Assembly: GCF_000003815.2 (NCBI RefSeq)
Contig: NC_049981.1
Location: 26,053,670-26,117,669 of the forward strand
Source: Branchiostoma floridae
Taxonomy: Eukaryota > Chordata > Leptocardii > Amphioxiformes > Branchiostomatidae
Length of the DNA: 64,000 bases
Direction: 5' to 3'
The position numbers and the translations under genes are program-made. The notes under the pieces are model-generated. The model did not search any database, was not told where the DNA came from, and was given only the letters and a program-made list of their open reading frames with translations. How positions within the stretch are numbered: position 1 is the stretch's first letter; every line of letters starts with the position of its first letter. Below are positions 1 through 22,024 of the stretch, in pieces.

Positions 1-906
1 ACGTACAGTACAGGGCACGCCCAAGACTTGCGATGTCGCAAGGGGTTTATAAATATGAACTCCTGCCGTGCCCAAAGCGAGGATATAATTGGGCGCTTAT
101 CAAAGTTGATGGGTGAGATTTTGGAGACGGCGTCATTTTAAGCACGATTAGGCCTTATTCGGTGTTTAGAAGCTCGGCGAGAGCTAACTTATCGAGCGTT
201 CTTGCTGGGAAAATCAGGCGAGCTTTTAAAATGATAACGGAGACCAAACAAATGTTAGATAAATGATCTGGTAGATCTAATACAATTAATTATTTGTGCC
301 AGTACGCGCATTGATGATGGCGACATTATTGCGTGTGGATTGTTCTGGAGTGTTCTTTATCAGCGCCGCTTCTTGAGTTATGGATGGGAGATATTTTTGG
401 TAGTCTGGACTCTCTGGTTGTAGGAGAGCACACTCTCTTTCACTCACCCTTACCGGTAGATATCGATAGCAAAAATGGGCTTGTAACTTTTGGAAGTCGG
501 ACTGTCAGAAAATTGCAGCGCATTCGGGCTGAGCTGTGACTAGCTATCCACCTTCCACCATATTCGGACAACCTTCTTTTGCAATGTATTTGTTTAAAAA
601 AAAGACTTCTATGGAGTAGTAAGAACTTGAGGGAGGATTGGTAAGTGAAACATGTCCGGCCGCGAAACAAGCAAGGGGCTGACACGTCATGTACCTTATA
701 CACCTGACTACCGCCCGTCTGGCCTTCCTACACACCTTGATAGTTTTTATGACATTTAGGGTTGCAATTCCTACTCCAGTAAACAGTGTTTGTATTCAAG
801 AGTTTATGGTGCGTAAACTTATGCCCAAGTTTACAAGTTAAAGGAGATCGCGGTGATTGCCACCTGCGGGCCCGGCCCGACGTGCGGCAGGTGCGGGCCG
901 ACTCAC
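1..906. other. non-coding left edge, no gene recognised
   Basis: Only short open frames without recognisable motifs are seen here. A downstream exon of the minus-strand candidate at 907-1024 would be expected to the left of 907, but no convincing acceptor plus open frame was found, so it may lie outside the window. Confidence 0.4.
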
Positions 907-1024
907 CTCCTTCTGTGCCAGCCGCTGCAGCGCCACTTGCTTCCGGTCGAGCACCTGCTGCCTCCGCAGCGCTTCCAGGTGATACGCCCCGCAGGTAGTC
1001 GTCATGTCGTCCGCCTACACCTTC
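907..1024 (-). CDS. candidate start-codon exon of an unknown minus-strand gene
   Basis: On the minus strand a possible acceptor (pyrimidine/GT run ending CAG, just above 1024) is followed by a short leader, an ATG at 1005-1003, and 33 codons that end exactly at a GTGAGT donor (901-906). The peptide begins MTTTCGAY and continues with a Leu/Arg/Gln/Lys-rich stretch (LEALRRQQVLDRKQ) that looks helical or coiled-coil. The segment is GC-rich in an AT-rich surround, as exons are here. The acceptor is weak and the continuation was not found, so no product is assigned. It could instead be a CpG-island fragment with a chance open frame. The gene would be divergent from the downstream plus-strand G3BP gene. 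Confidence 0.35.
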
Positions 1025-1913
1025 CTGCACACACACCGAGCCGAAATAACGAGCGGATCACTGCCGTATCGCGAGCTGAAGTGACGAGAAAATTCCGATG
1101 GTAGGCGGCCAGGTGAGCCTCTGTTTGCATTGCCGTGAATAGGCCCACCTCTCGGCTTCCCCGTCGGCATGGCAACGGGCGTGCAGGGCGCATGCGCTGT
1201 GCGTATGAATAGAAGGACGTGCCCATTCTGGTTTTCTGTTGACGGGGGATCAATTACCTGGACTTTAGCCCACATTATTGAAAACAAATAAGACGACGTT
1301 ATAACAATACGCCTGCCTGGGTGTCGCAAAATTACCTAGCTACATGTAAATACTATTCTGGGATATATGTTTCAGTGGTTACGTCTGTGATCTTGTTAAC
1401 TGTCTAAGTCTTCTTTATCGAGACGTGTTGGTAATTTCAGAAATATATTATAAAACTTAATCAGTAAGAATTTACTCTTGCCTTTTCCCAACTGTGCAAT
1501 CTTTGTCGAAATTCTGAAACGAACCTAATAACCTTAATATTGCCCTACGTCCATTCGCCATTTGAAAATATTATAGTAATTCATAGCAGACATATTTATG
1601 TGCAAGTAAGTATATAAGCTCAAGATATTCTGACATACATGGAACAATTGGGATGTTGAGTCAGCTTTAATCTACCTGAGCTCTCATTTCACAATAAACA
1701 TCAATACGATCTGTACCTGTCTGCAGTATGCAAACTTTGGCGAAAATGTGGAGTTTAGACCAAAGACTCTACCATGTACCATGCAGTCACATTGGCCATA
1801 TACTAGTATATAGAGTCGCAAATTGTCATTAGCTGTATCTGTTATGTCGGTATAACCACGTACCCTTCGGCGTAACATAACAATTTCTGTATCTATAGCC
1901 GGCTCTTCGGCGT

Positions 1914-2227
1914 AAAGGTGGGGTCACACGTGCGTATATATTTAAGTCCGTATGAGGCGCGCATGGGAGTATTTACCTCCACCAGGCCCCACAGGTCGTT
2001 GGAAAAATAGTAGAAATTGGACAAACGTAAACAGGTAACATGTCAGCGAGGTTAGCTGGATCACTAACCATACTTCTCAATCAGCTAACTCATCTGACAT
2101 GTTATGTATCTATATTTGTCCAATTTGCACTATTTTTCCCGCGACCTGTGGAGCCTGGTAGAGACTAAGAGCTTCATACGCACCTCAAACGGACTTGAAT
2201 ATATACGCATGTGTGAACCCACCTTAA
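1914..2227. repeat. nested inverted-repeat (MITE-like) element
   Basis: The outer arms match in inverted orientation: AAGGTGGGGTCACACGTGCG at the left, and the right end read backwards gives AAGGTGGGTTCACACATGCG, continuing through AAGTCCGT-GAGG. Inside, 1982-2163 forms a second palindrome (ACCAGGC-CCACAGGTCG ... CGACCTGTGGAGCCTGGT, with GAAATTGGACAAA in the stem). That inner core recurs at 47088, 58740, 60550 and 62239. Flanking short direct repeats (CTTCGGCGTAACA-type, 1865-1915 and 2270-2345) suggest insertion into an older tandem repeat. Confidence 0.65.
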
Positions 2228-5100
2228 CGCACCGACTTCTGTATCTGTATAGGCTATGGTGGATATATCAAACTGCCCCTCGGCGTAACACACCGACTTC
2301 TGTATCTCTATCTGTATAGCCGATGTAATCGTCCTTTGGCGTAACGCTTTCAGTTTTGTATACATATCCACACGGCGCGTCAGCTAGCAATCACTTCCAT
2401 TGGTTGCACAATTATCACAGAAAACTAGAGATCCTGCTGCTAGTATCGAATAGCCAATTTCAATGGCGTGTGCAGGACGTACGGAGGTCAAGTGCAGTGA
2501 ACGGATCTTATGTCTCGCAACACAAAGAACTTGTTATGGAGACCGTAATGCAAACTGTATAAACAAAAAGTTTGCCTGGCGACGATGAAATATGCGTGGG
2601 ATGTCGCGATTTTCAACGAGGGCTAATGCTATGAGAACCTTAACCTGGCTCATGTTGACTATTGCGAATCAGCGCTCCCCACAGAAAATAAACAGTAGTC
2701 GCTCCGAAAGTCTGCGACATGCGCCCGTCCTTGGTCTCGCTCGACCGTGCCTGATTGGGGTATGTCGAGTGTCGACATAACCGGACACGTCGTGGCGAGC
2801 TCATTGAAAAGTGAAACATAAGTTTTGTACCTGTGTCCCAATATCGCTGTAAACAAACAAAATATTCAACCATTTACGAGCTAGTTAAAAGAAGTGAACA
2901 TAAAGTGTGTCCTCAAATCCATTTCTATTGACAGATTTGGAAAACCGAGGAGATTATTGCATATTGTATCTCAGGGCGTTTGACACTCTTGCGCCATCTG
3001 GCGTTCACCTTGAATCCTGCACTCAGGCACCATCTCCTCAACTTGATCATTTCAAACCATATATCATGAATCTCTGAAAGAGCCTTCTTTCAAGTTATGC
3101 AGTGTTAGATTTTTTCTTTGTAATCTCTAAACATCCATGCGGTCGAATTAGCTTATGTATTTGGGCCTTAAGGGGCAGGGTGCATGCTACCAAAGCATGT
3201 AACCAGTGGTTTCCAACCAAGAGGAAGAGAGAAGTCTAGATTTATACGTAGGGGATATGGAGGGTAAAAATAGGACTATGCTCTGTTGTAGTAGGTGGTT
3301 TGATGACATCCTCTACCGACTCCAAATATAATGAGAGAGGGCGAAAAAAAATTGGGTTGCAAACAAAAGATTTTCAAAACAGACACCATAAACGTCGTAA
3401 CAAGAACTGAATTAAATAAATAAAGTGAAAGTGAATTGTTACAGTGTCACAGCCAAAGTGTCTTAAATTTCTGTATTCAAGAGGTGCAAAAAGTGACACT
3501 GGTCTGGCAGACTGGTCATTGCTACAACATTGGTGTCACTTTAACGTAGTTTCATTTCTACAACTACGCACAGTCATTGCTAGATATTCCGCACTAGTGT
3601 CACTTCTACAAGTACAATCAAGCTACTGCATGACGTCTTTTCCCTTTTCGGTATTTTCCTGTCATGTTCACCATGTCCGGAGGGTAATATTTTTCATAAT
3701 CAGGGGAAAATGAATGAGCGCGCTGATGTCAAAATTTACTTGCTGTAGCCTAAAGGATTGAGTCAGCTAGGGAGATCTGGCGGAGTATTTTTTTTCACAT
3801 ATAATGCTTTTTCTGTCATGCTTTTTCCTATCATGCTTTTTACTATCCCCCACAAAGAAAACTGGTATGTAGTAGTATCTTAGATTAAGATGGAGGCCAG
3901 TGGTTTGCGGGTCTTTGCCGGAGAGTCTGTTTATCTATTTTATTTCTCAGTGATGATACATAACTGTAATATAGTGGGGACATGGGAAGCTTCCTTGTGA
4001 CTTACTATTGCTGGCGAGAATTTCAGGAACGTTACGACGAAAAGCCATCCGGTTTCGAATCTTACGGGGGGAGAAGGCAAACCTTAAAAATCACTATACT
4101 AGAAAAGAGTGTCAAATGGAACAGGTGTAGTTAACTCTAACAATGAACCGGATTTTCACATCTGCTTGAAGATAGCGAGAGCCAAGGTTCAATTTTCGCA
4201 GTGCAGTGGTTTATTGTTTGCGGATCGTTTTCGCGGTAAACTTGAATTTGAAACCGTTTGCTCCGTCTTTTGCTAGCGCCTGACCGCGACTCCTGTTTCC
4301 ACGACGGGCAAAAACCACCGATAACACTACTTTCCAAGTAGTTGGGAGGTTGCCCTCTGACTGACGGGGTCTGTTTTTCACATGTTTTAGGAGTTTTTTT
4401 TTTTTTCGGGCTTTCTATTTCTTTTTCTTCCCGTTAGTAACGCTTTTTGTCGGGCTTTCTATTTTGTCTGTCATGTCCGCCGGTCGCACGCTGACACCTT
4501 ATTTTCTGACCACCGTCAATGAAACCTGGCGTCAATGTAAAGGTTTTATTCGGTAAGGCTCTCGTGGGCAACTCAAAGTACACCAGAATTTCGTCCTTTT
4601 AATATCGCGAAACACGTGCACTCCCACCCCTCTCCAACTTGCACAGGCATACAGTACTGTACTGTCTTCCCTGTAGCCCTTGAACCGCTCCCGGGGACAC
4701 AGAGAACTGACCATGAGGCCGCGTACCAATGGCCTTCGCCTTATTCGGCCTTCCCGATGTAATGTATCAAAAACTTGGCATTTGTCCAACACAAGGTCGT
4801 GCTAATAAATCACTCAGTACCTTTGATAGTACGGCTGAGAACACTTTTTTCAAGAAGGCCAGAAGTGACTCAGCCTTTAATTTAACCATGACTATTAAAC
4901 TACTGAGTGCGTAGCCCCTGCCAAACATTGTTTATAAACCATGTCAACTTTGCCGACGTTGATTTTATTACTACTACCAGTCACAATAACATGAAAAAAG
5001 ATCTGATGGAAGACATTGGTTTGTCCTCAACTTGTGTGCCGGAAGGCGGTTGCCACTCCCGAACTGTTGCGCGCGAAAAGTTGATAACGTGCTCACACAT
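2228..5100. other. intergenic, no gene recognised
   Basis: Beyond short direct repeats (CTTCTGTATCT at about 2235-2310, a repeated CATGCTTTTT at about 3818-3842, and CGGGCTTTCTATTT at about 4408 and 4453), no coding exon, RNA gene or long repeat could be supported. Confidence 0.4.
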
Positions 5101-5330
5101 TTTCGCGGGAAATTCGTGACGTCAGGATCACATCCGGTAAATTTCTGTTTGCCGGGGTTTCCCTAGTGGCTTAGCAGGGGTGGGGTGCGCGCACCGCCCA
5201 AATTCGTATTTCTGTGTGAACACACCCTTATCGACCAATCAGAGGTTAGATTTATTCACAAGCGACCAATGAGGAAAAAGAAATAATTATTTTTCTGTCG
5301 CTATTGGCCAATCAGAGGGTGAGCTTTGGG
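5101..5330 (+). promoter_or_regulatory. G3BP promoter region with E2F-like, CRE and CCAAT elements
   Basis: Seen directly: TTTCGCGGGAAA (5101-5112, E2F-type), a perfect TGACGTCA (5117-5124, CRE-type), CCAAT boxes at 5235-5239 and 5266-5270, and the palindrome ATTGGCCAAT (5303-5312, CCAAT on both strands). They lie 90-400 bp upstream of the non-coding exon that ends at 5501. No TATA box is evident, which fits a housekeeping promoter. Factor identities follow from consensus matching only. A divergent transcript to the left could also start here. Confidence 0.5.
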
Positions 5331-5389
5331 AGAGCTGTGGGGTAAGCCAGAAATTGACAGCATTGCGCACGGTGCATGTGCGGCGCAAT

Positions 5390-5501
5390 CTGTACTCACG
5401 GAGAACATCACGTTTCTGTAACGATTTTAACACCAGAACCTTGAATTTCCTCCATGAAATTTTAGGATTTTAGATTAGAGCTCTCCACTTCCAATCGAAA
5501 G
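5390..5501 (+). other. G3BP 5' untranslated exon (start approximate)
   Basis: The sequence up to 5501 ends at a consensus donor, G|GTAAGT (intron from 5502). The next acceptor in a good context is the G3BP coding exon at 9162, whose 16-nt leader CACCAGGTCTGATCAG precedes the ATG. The transcription start is not visible and the 5' limit is a guess placed between the CCAAT cluster and the donor. Confidence 0.45.
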
Positions 5502-16588
<11,087 letters not shown>

Positions 16589-17059
16589 TATAAAAAAAAA
16601 TACACAAAACTTACTCTTAACCGCACGGACTTGCGAGTTGACGATATAGAAAAAAATTGACCTGGACTGAAACCAACAACAGCCTTGTTTGTTTCTGCCT
16701 GGTGCTTTCCTGGAAATATGCAATTCTGGATTTGTCAAGCCCCAACAATCGCTGCCTGTGTGAAATGCGTATCTTCTGTACCAGGTTTTTCTTCACCCAT
16801 GTACACGTACAACACAGGAGACGTGTGTGTGCGACTGAAAAAAGCCCGCTCAAGGACCTGTTGAATTGCCAAAGGACTTGATCATGAACTTTCACCTCAC
16901 GAAGCGTGTAATTTTATACTATTATGAATTGCAATAATATAGCTGTGTCAGGAACGGTTACTGTTTATTTTACAATGCAGTCAGTGTCTGTAGCAAGACT
17001 GATGGGATAGTAAGATGGCTGGAGCTGGAAGCTGGGGGTCAAAAGGTCCTTGTAATAAA
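16589..17059 (+). other. G3BP 3' UTR with candidate poly(A) signal
   Basis: Directly after the TGA (16586-16588) comes an A-rich run, then ordinary AT-rich sequence. The first clear AATAAA is at 17054-17059, with another at about 17204. Which is used cannot be told from sequence alone. Confidence 0.45.
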
Positions 17060-20000
17060 TAAGACAAATGTACCTCTAGCCAATTTCTAAATATTAGGTT
17101 ATTTTTGTATAAGAGTGCAGTGTTTAGGTGTAAACACCTGAGGCATGTCATTCTGCGTGGCTGCTTGCTCGGACACTATGACTGAGTGGAAATTTTGGGT
17201 ATGAATAAATGTCATCAAAGCACTTAACAACGGTGGGTGGGCTGTAGGACCTGATCGTGACCTTCCCAGCTTCTTCTGACTTCAGCTCACTCGTGTCATA
17301 CATGTGTAATGTCTTTTGTATTTGCTGTAGTAACACTGTTGCTGAATTGCATATTTTCAGTCAATGGAGGGACAGAAAACTAAGGAAAAATCAGCTACTG
17401 TACATCCTCGTTTTTCGCTCTCTTCCAAAATTCCACTTCGGTGTTCTCTTGTTGTTAAAAACAGAAAGGAGAACGCCTCTAATATTATGAGTATTGTCTG
17501 TCGACTTACTTCCAAGGAAAAAAATCTAGTGTATATTTGATGTCATAGGCATGTGGCCTGTACCTTCTTGTCTAGTCTTAGAGTAAATGATACTAATGTT
17601 TATTTGTCTGGCTGCATTTTAAGTTTTGACAAATCAGTAATAAAAAGATCTCTAGAAACAAATTCTTTTGTCTTTGTCAAATTTTGTCTAAAAAGTTGGA
17701 TTTTGGGATGGCAGCCTGGGAGAGGACTTGTTGCAGAATTCTCAACTTTCATCCGTCATGTTACAAACCAAATGTGCCGTTTAACTTATAAAGCTAATAT
17801 TTGACAAACTTGCAATATACATGTCCGTATGTGTGTGTCTACTTATGTGATCCTTCTCTTGTCTGATGGGAAAGTGTTTTGTTCTCAATCTCTGGGTTTG
17901 TTCAGGATGTTAGTGTTGACTGTTGTATACCATCTATTGCTGGTAATGGTAGTGTTTGATGCTTGTTTTCTGTTGCAAAAAAAAATGTTGCGTCCATACT
18001 TTCTGTAGACCTGATTTTACAACAGGCATGGAAGAATCATGCATAATTGGAAATGACGCTTCTCTGCTGGTTTTCACCAGAAGTGTTGGCCAGTGCAGAT
18101 GAACAGCAGCTTTTCATGCTGCCAATGTTGGGCCTAAAACAAGGTCAACAGCTACTTCTGAAGCCTTGACTTGGATAGAGTCACTGCTCCAAAATATAGT
18201 CTGAAGCCTTTCTTGCCATTGGTCAGCGCAGTAGTAGCTGTGCACTAAACGTATCTAGCCTAAGCCAATGCCTTTGAACTTCCATATTACATTCATTACC
18301 CATTGGTCAATGCTAGTCAACATTGTTATATGTAGTATGATGTAAGGCCTTGCCAATTTGATTATCTATTCATAAGACAGCTTGCTCTGTTGGGTTATCA
18401 CCCCCAGAAATGTGAATGTTTTGTGTTGAAGATGAGAATGTCCAGTAGTCTTTGGGCATCCTGTCATACATTGTAGTCTGTGTAAGGTACAATGGCTTGG
18501 GTATGTAATGCTGATTAGGAGAGATGGGGACAGCCCTTATGTTCCAACATCCCTGTGTTTGTTATGCTTAAGAAATGTCTGAACATAAGGATGTTGGAAC
18601 ATGGCAATGCACCATAAAGGTGATGGAACATAAGTGTAACCAGAGAAGACACCAACTATTCACCCAAAGCCCTCATTCATATCACAACTACTTGACATGT
18701 GAAGTGTGGACCACGAAAATTGAAACATGCTCAATCATCTACTCTCCAAGCAGAGGTTGAGTCGTGGAGATAGATATAGTAGTAGTCGGAGGAGCGCCCG
18801 TGTAATTTTTCCGACTACTACTATATCTCCGCGACTCAACCTCTGCTTGGAGAGTACAATCACCCCCGTTTAAGATGGTATTCTGTGTTACCGGACGTGA
18901 CAGAATGCTGGAAACACCCGAGAATTGCTGCTAATATTGTAAACAGATGGCACCCATACAAGGCTAATTTCCTTCAAATGTATTGCCAGTTCTGTCTTTT
19001 TACCATGAGGTGGTTATATGAAGTTTTCCAGCATTCTGTGTCAACGTCGGCTATTGATGTGATACAGTGCAAGAGTGGACTATCTAAACATGTTGTATTT
19101 CACCAATAGCATTTTTTCGAAAAGTGGTCTCATGTTCAATTCTATAACATGCACTTTGTCAGCTACAAAACGTTGAAGGCAAGTTAAGAAATTTACATCA
19201 TTTAACTTAAGCCATGGGACTTAAACTTACCCCTAGATGTTTCACAATTGGTCGGACAGTAAGACACACCATGTAAAAAATCTTAACAGTTCAGAATCCC
19301 CTGTTCACAAATGATATGACGTCACTTCTATGTATAGATACCCTCATATTCTAGTGCCATGCTAACTGTTAACTCTTGACCTGCCAAAATGGATTGTAGT
19401 GATTGCGTTGCTGTGTTGAGATTCCTTTGCTTGTACATTTGTACTTTGATGTTCAAGTGTTCTTATTCGTCCATAGCGGACACTCGATCATGCTCCAATT
19501 CCATCTTCTACCCGACGACTGTTATTTCTTGTCCTTCCTTAGACTGATCTAGCTAGCCTCTGTGGCAACATCTATGTTATTTTTTAAAAAGTTTCTTAAC
19601 ATTTATTCTTGTTTGATATGGACTAGATAAGGAAATATAATGAGAAAAGGGCGAGTGCAACCAGATGGAATCTACAACAGAGGTCACAGGCAGCCTGATT
19701 GAAATTCGTATGGCATATTCTGGATTTTTTTATCACCTCAGCTTGTACATCAGTATCGTCTGTTGAGTATTGTCTGGTTAACCAGAGACGGGGGGAGGGG
19801 CGTGACTGTAGAGCAACATGTACAGGTCAAAGGTTAGACATCCAGGTGGAACATGACGTAATACAAAATCACAAAATCTGCGTAAATTCTCTAAAGGGTC
19901 AGTGATCTTTCATCGGTAACTGATATTCTCAGTCACTATAGGGTCAAGATAGTGGACGTTATCAAATCTGGGCAATCTGACTCTTAACAAGAGTTTGTCT

Positions 20001-20415
20001 AGTTGCTAGGAATAACGTTCGTATTACGAGGGTGTAGCATACTAGTAGTTTGTCTGTTTGAAACAAGCCTTGGGCTATATGTGCTGAAAATAAACCTTCG
20101 TGCCTTTGTACGGGCGGGTTTTGCCACAAAAACGCATTGTCATTGGACACATAGCCTCCTCAACAGCCCTCTAGGAGCGTTAGCATTCATTTTTGGGGGA
20201 ACTGATTAGCCAATTTGAACTTATGAGCCAGGTTCTTAGGCGCCGTAAAGATCGTGTCTGCACCCAGTGTGTTTTTACATGAGGACCTGCCCCATGTGCT
20301 GAAAATCAGCGTTGCATTCAAACTATAGGTCATTGCTCCTCAGAGGCTGCGTGTACGCCCATATTATGGCGTTGCAAAACAAATATACTACTGAACTGGG
20401 AAAATCGAGTCTTAC
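17060..20415. other. gene-free spacer between G3BP and the tandem array
   Basis: No exon with splice signals or family similarity was found. Contents are AT-rich sequence, the hairpin at 18740-18856 and a smaller inverted repeat (ATGTTCCAACATCC at 18539-18552 against GGATGTTGGAACAT at 18588-18601). Confidence 0.45.
18740..18856. repeat. near-perfect 117-bp hairpin (snapback MITE)
   Basis: The left arm (18740-18790) and right arm (18810-18856) are reverse complements with only a few differences. Both start TACTCTCCAAGCAGAGG and run on through GAGTCG-GGAGATA-TATAGTAGTAGTCGGA. The loop is about 20 nt. The arm end CTCCAAGCAGA matches the TIR of the 14842-15017 element, so it is most likely a fold-back transposon. 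A transcript would form a long stem, so a small-RNA source is possible but unproven. Confidence 0.8.
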
Positions 20416-20767
20416 CAGAGTTTAAAATCTCGTGGAATTCTTTTAGAACCGGTGTGAGTGCTTCTCCTTCTTCATCGGTACCTTCTGTTGTGGCGAAAAC
20501 CTCCGCCAAATACAACACAATTGAATTGTAAAACTTTTGAAATTCATTTTGGAAAATTTTGATGATAGTATACCTATGGCATGGCAAAACCCCTTCATAT
20601 TTGTCTTTGCCCCAAAAGTCCTGCGATAGTAGTCCATGTCCCCTTGTGCTTGTGCTTTCTGCAATAAATTTTGAGGCGTCGAGCCTGCTCATTTTGGGGG
20701 TCTTTGACCATGTCAATCGCCATGGGCGAAAAACTGACAGTGTTCTCCTTTGACCCAGAAGCACCAT
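20416..20767 (-). pseudogene. NNMT-like methyltransferase exon 1 relic fused to inverted flank
   Basis: On the minus strand the last 33 codons before the donor G|GTAAGA (20416/20415) match exon 1 of the array methyltransferases (TTEGTDEEGEALTP, LKEFHEILNSG). A second exon-1 block (DYYRRTFGAKT, in another frame) lies near 20600-20640. Between and upstream sits sequence that is the inverted form of flanking DNA at 24960-25140 (GCCATGCCATAGGT, TTTTCCAAAATGAATT). A frame is open from an ATG at 20767 to the donor (about 117 codons). No exons 2-5 follow to the left. This is a rearranged leftover of the array; whether it is transcribed is unknown. Confidence 0.7.
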
Positions 20768-20942
20768 GCCCGGGACTGGTGTGAGTCGTGGTCAAAGTTC
20801 AAATGAAAACGTTCTGGGCAAAAGCGTATTTTCTTCTTTGTTCTTTCCAAGTAACTGTGGGATAGGGTACTGGCCAATAATTGAATGATCATTCACTGTT
20901 ACTCTGGATGAAAGTTGAAAGACGGCGGGATACATTGGCATC

Positions 20943-21110
20943 GATCAAGATTGTACTGACTTGTGTGGCTTGTAGTTGTGGTAGTGTTGTTTGGGGATCT
21001 TGGTTATTTCATTTTCCGAGAGAGAAAGGGGGAACCTATTGAACGTATGACGTCGCCATTAGCATATGTGCGTACATACATCAGTTTTACTCAAGTGAAG
21101 TATAAATACA
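20943..21110 (+). pseudogene. folate-receptor-like last-exon relic (leftmost)
   Basis: Plus-strand similarity to the transmembrane/tail part of exon 3 of the array receptors: GTGGCTTGTAGTTGTGG, then GGTTATTTCATTTTCCGAGA and GAGAAAGGGGGAACCT, followed by the 3' flank (ATACATCAGTTTTACTCAAG) seen after the intact genes. The ectodomain is missing. It shows the array once began further left with the same order as today. Confidence 0.75.
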
Positions 21111-21381
21111 GGATACTAGCAGCATGCAGGTAGTATTCATGAAATACAGTTCACTGAGAAACTGTCATTTTCGCTCTCTTTAATTTCGCCACCTAAAATA
21201 CCAACAACGTAAGATGTTATGCGTTGTTATCTTGGTAAGCTTTAATCCATATACGATGTACAAAATTCCAAATAGATATTGACAATGGGTAGATCAAAAA
21301 TATCATAACATGAGTGGACCTCCATTTTGCCATTCCATTGCGATTGGATGACTCTTGACTTCACTTCAGTTGAGCCTTAAT

Positions 21382-21621
21382 ACCCCCTTTCCACTAGGAC
21401 GGCGCTCTCGCCGCGCGCTCTCTGTGACCTGAAATTTGACGTATCTTTCAACGAATTGTATAGAAAAGAAACGAATCTTTTTACACTTTCTGTGTTTTGT
21501 TGTCGGATCAGTCACACTTTTAAGTTTTGTATGATATACCCAGTGTGAAAGCGAAGGTTAGACATATCCTATTTATGTTGCAGTGAGAGCGCAGCGCGAT
21601 CGCCGTCTTGTGGACAGGGGG
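21382..21621. mobile_element. inverted-repeat element, CCCCCTTTCCACTAGGACGG family
   Basis: The left end CCCCCTTTCCACTAGGACGG and the right end (reverse complement CCCCCTGTCCACAAGACGGC) are imperfect TIRs around a 240-bp non-coding body. The same end is found at about 49876, and a related one may start near 57660. It is non-autonomous; the superfamily is undetermined. Confidence 0.6.
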
Positions 21622-22024
21622 CCACAATAGTTTATTCACAGGCTGCATTATTTTTAAACAAAAAGATCTTGACATGCTAGAAGTGGACATGTTCAACTTG
21701 ACCTGTGGCTTGACAAATGCTTCAAAATGTGTAAGATTTAAAAAAATTCTATGTTATACAGGACTTTTTAAGCTGTATGCGTCATTTGATGTATGATTTT
21801 GGCTATAAGATGCATGTAATAACGTTAATGACTCGTTTGCTTCGGTACTTATGGTGTCATATGGCATGGTCTGTACCTATAACCACCTCCTAGCTGGTTC
21901 GCTTCGCTCATTCGGTGATTACGTCCAAAACCAACCATGCATCATGGCGCCGTTTACATCGATCGGGATAGTGTGGCGTGTGTGTGACATTAACCCTGTA
22001 TCGAACCCTGTGGTCCAAACACTT

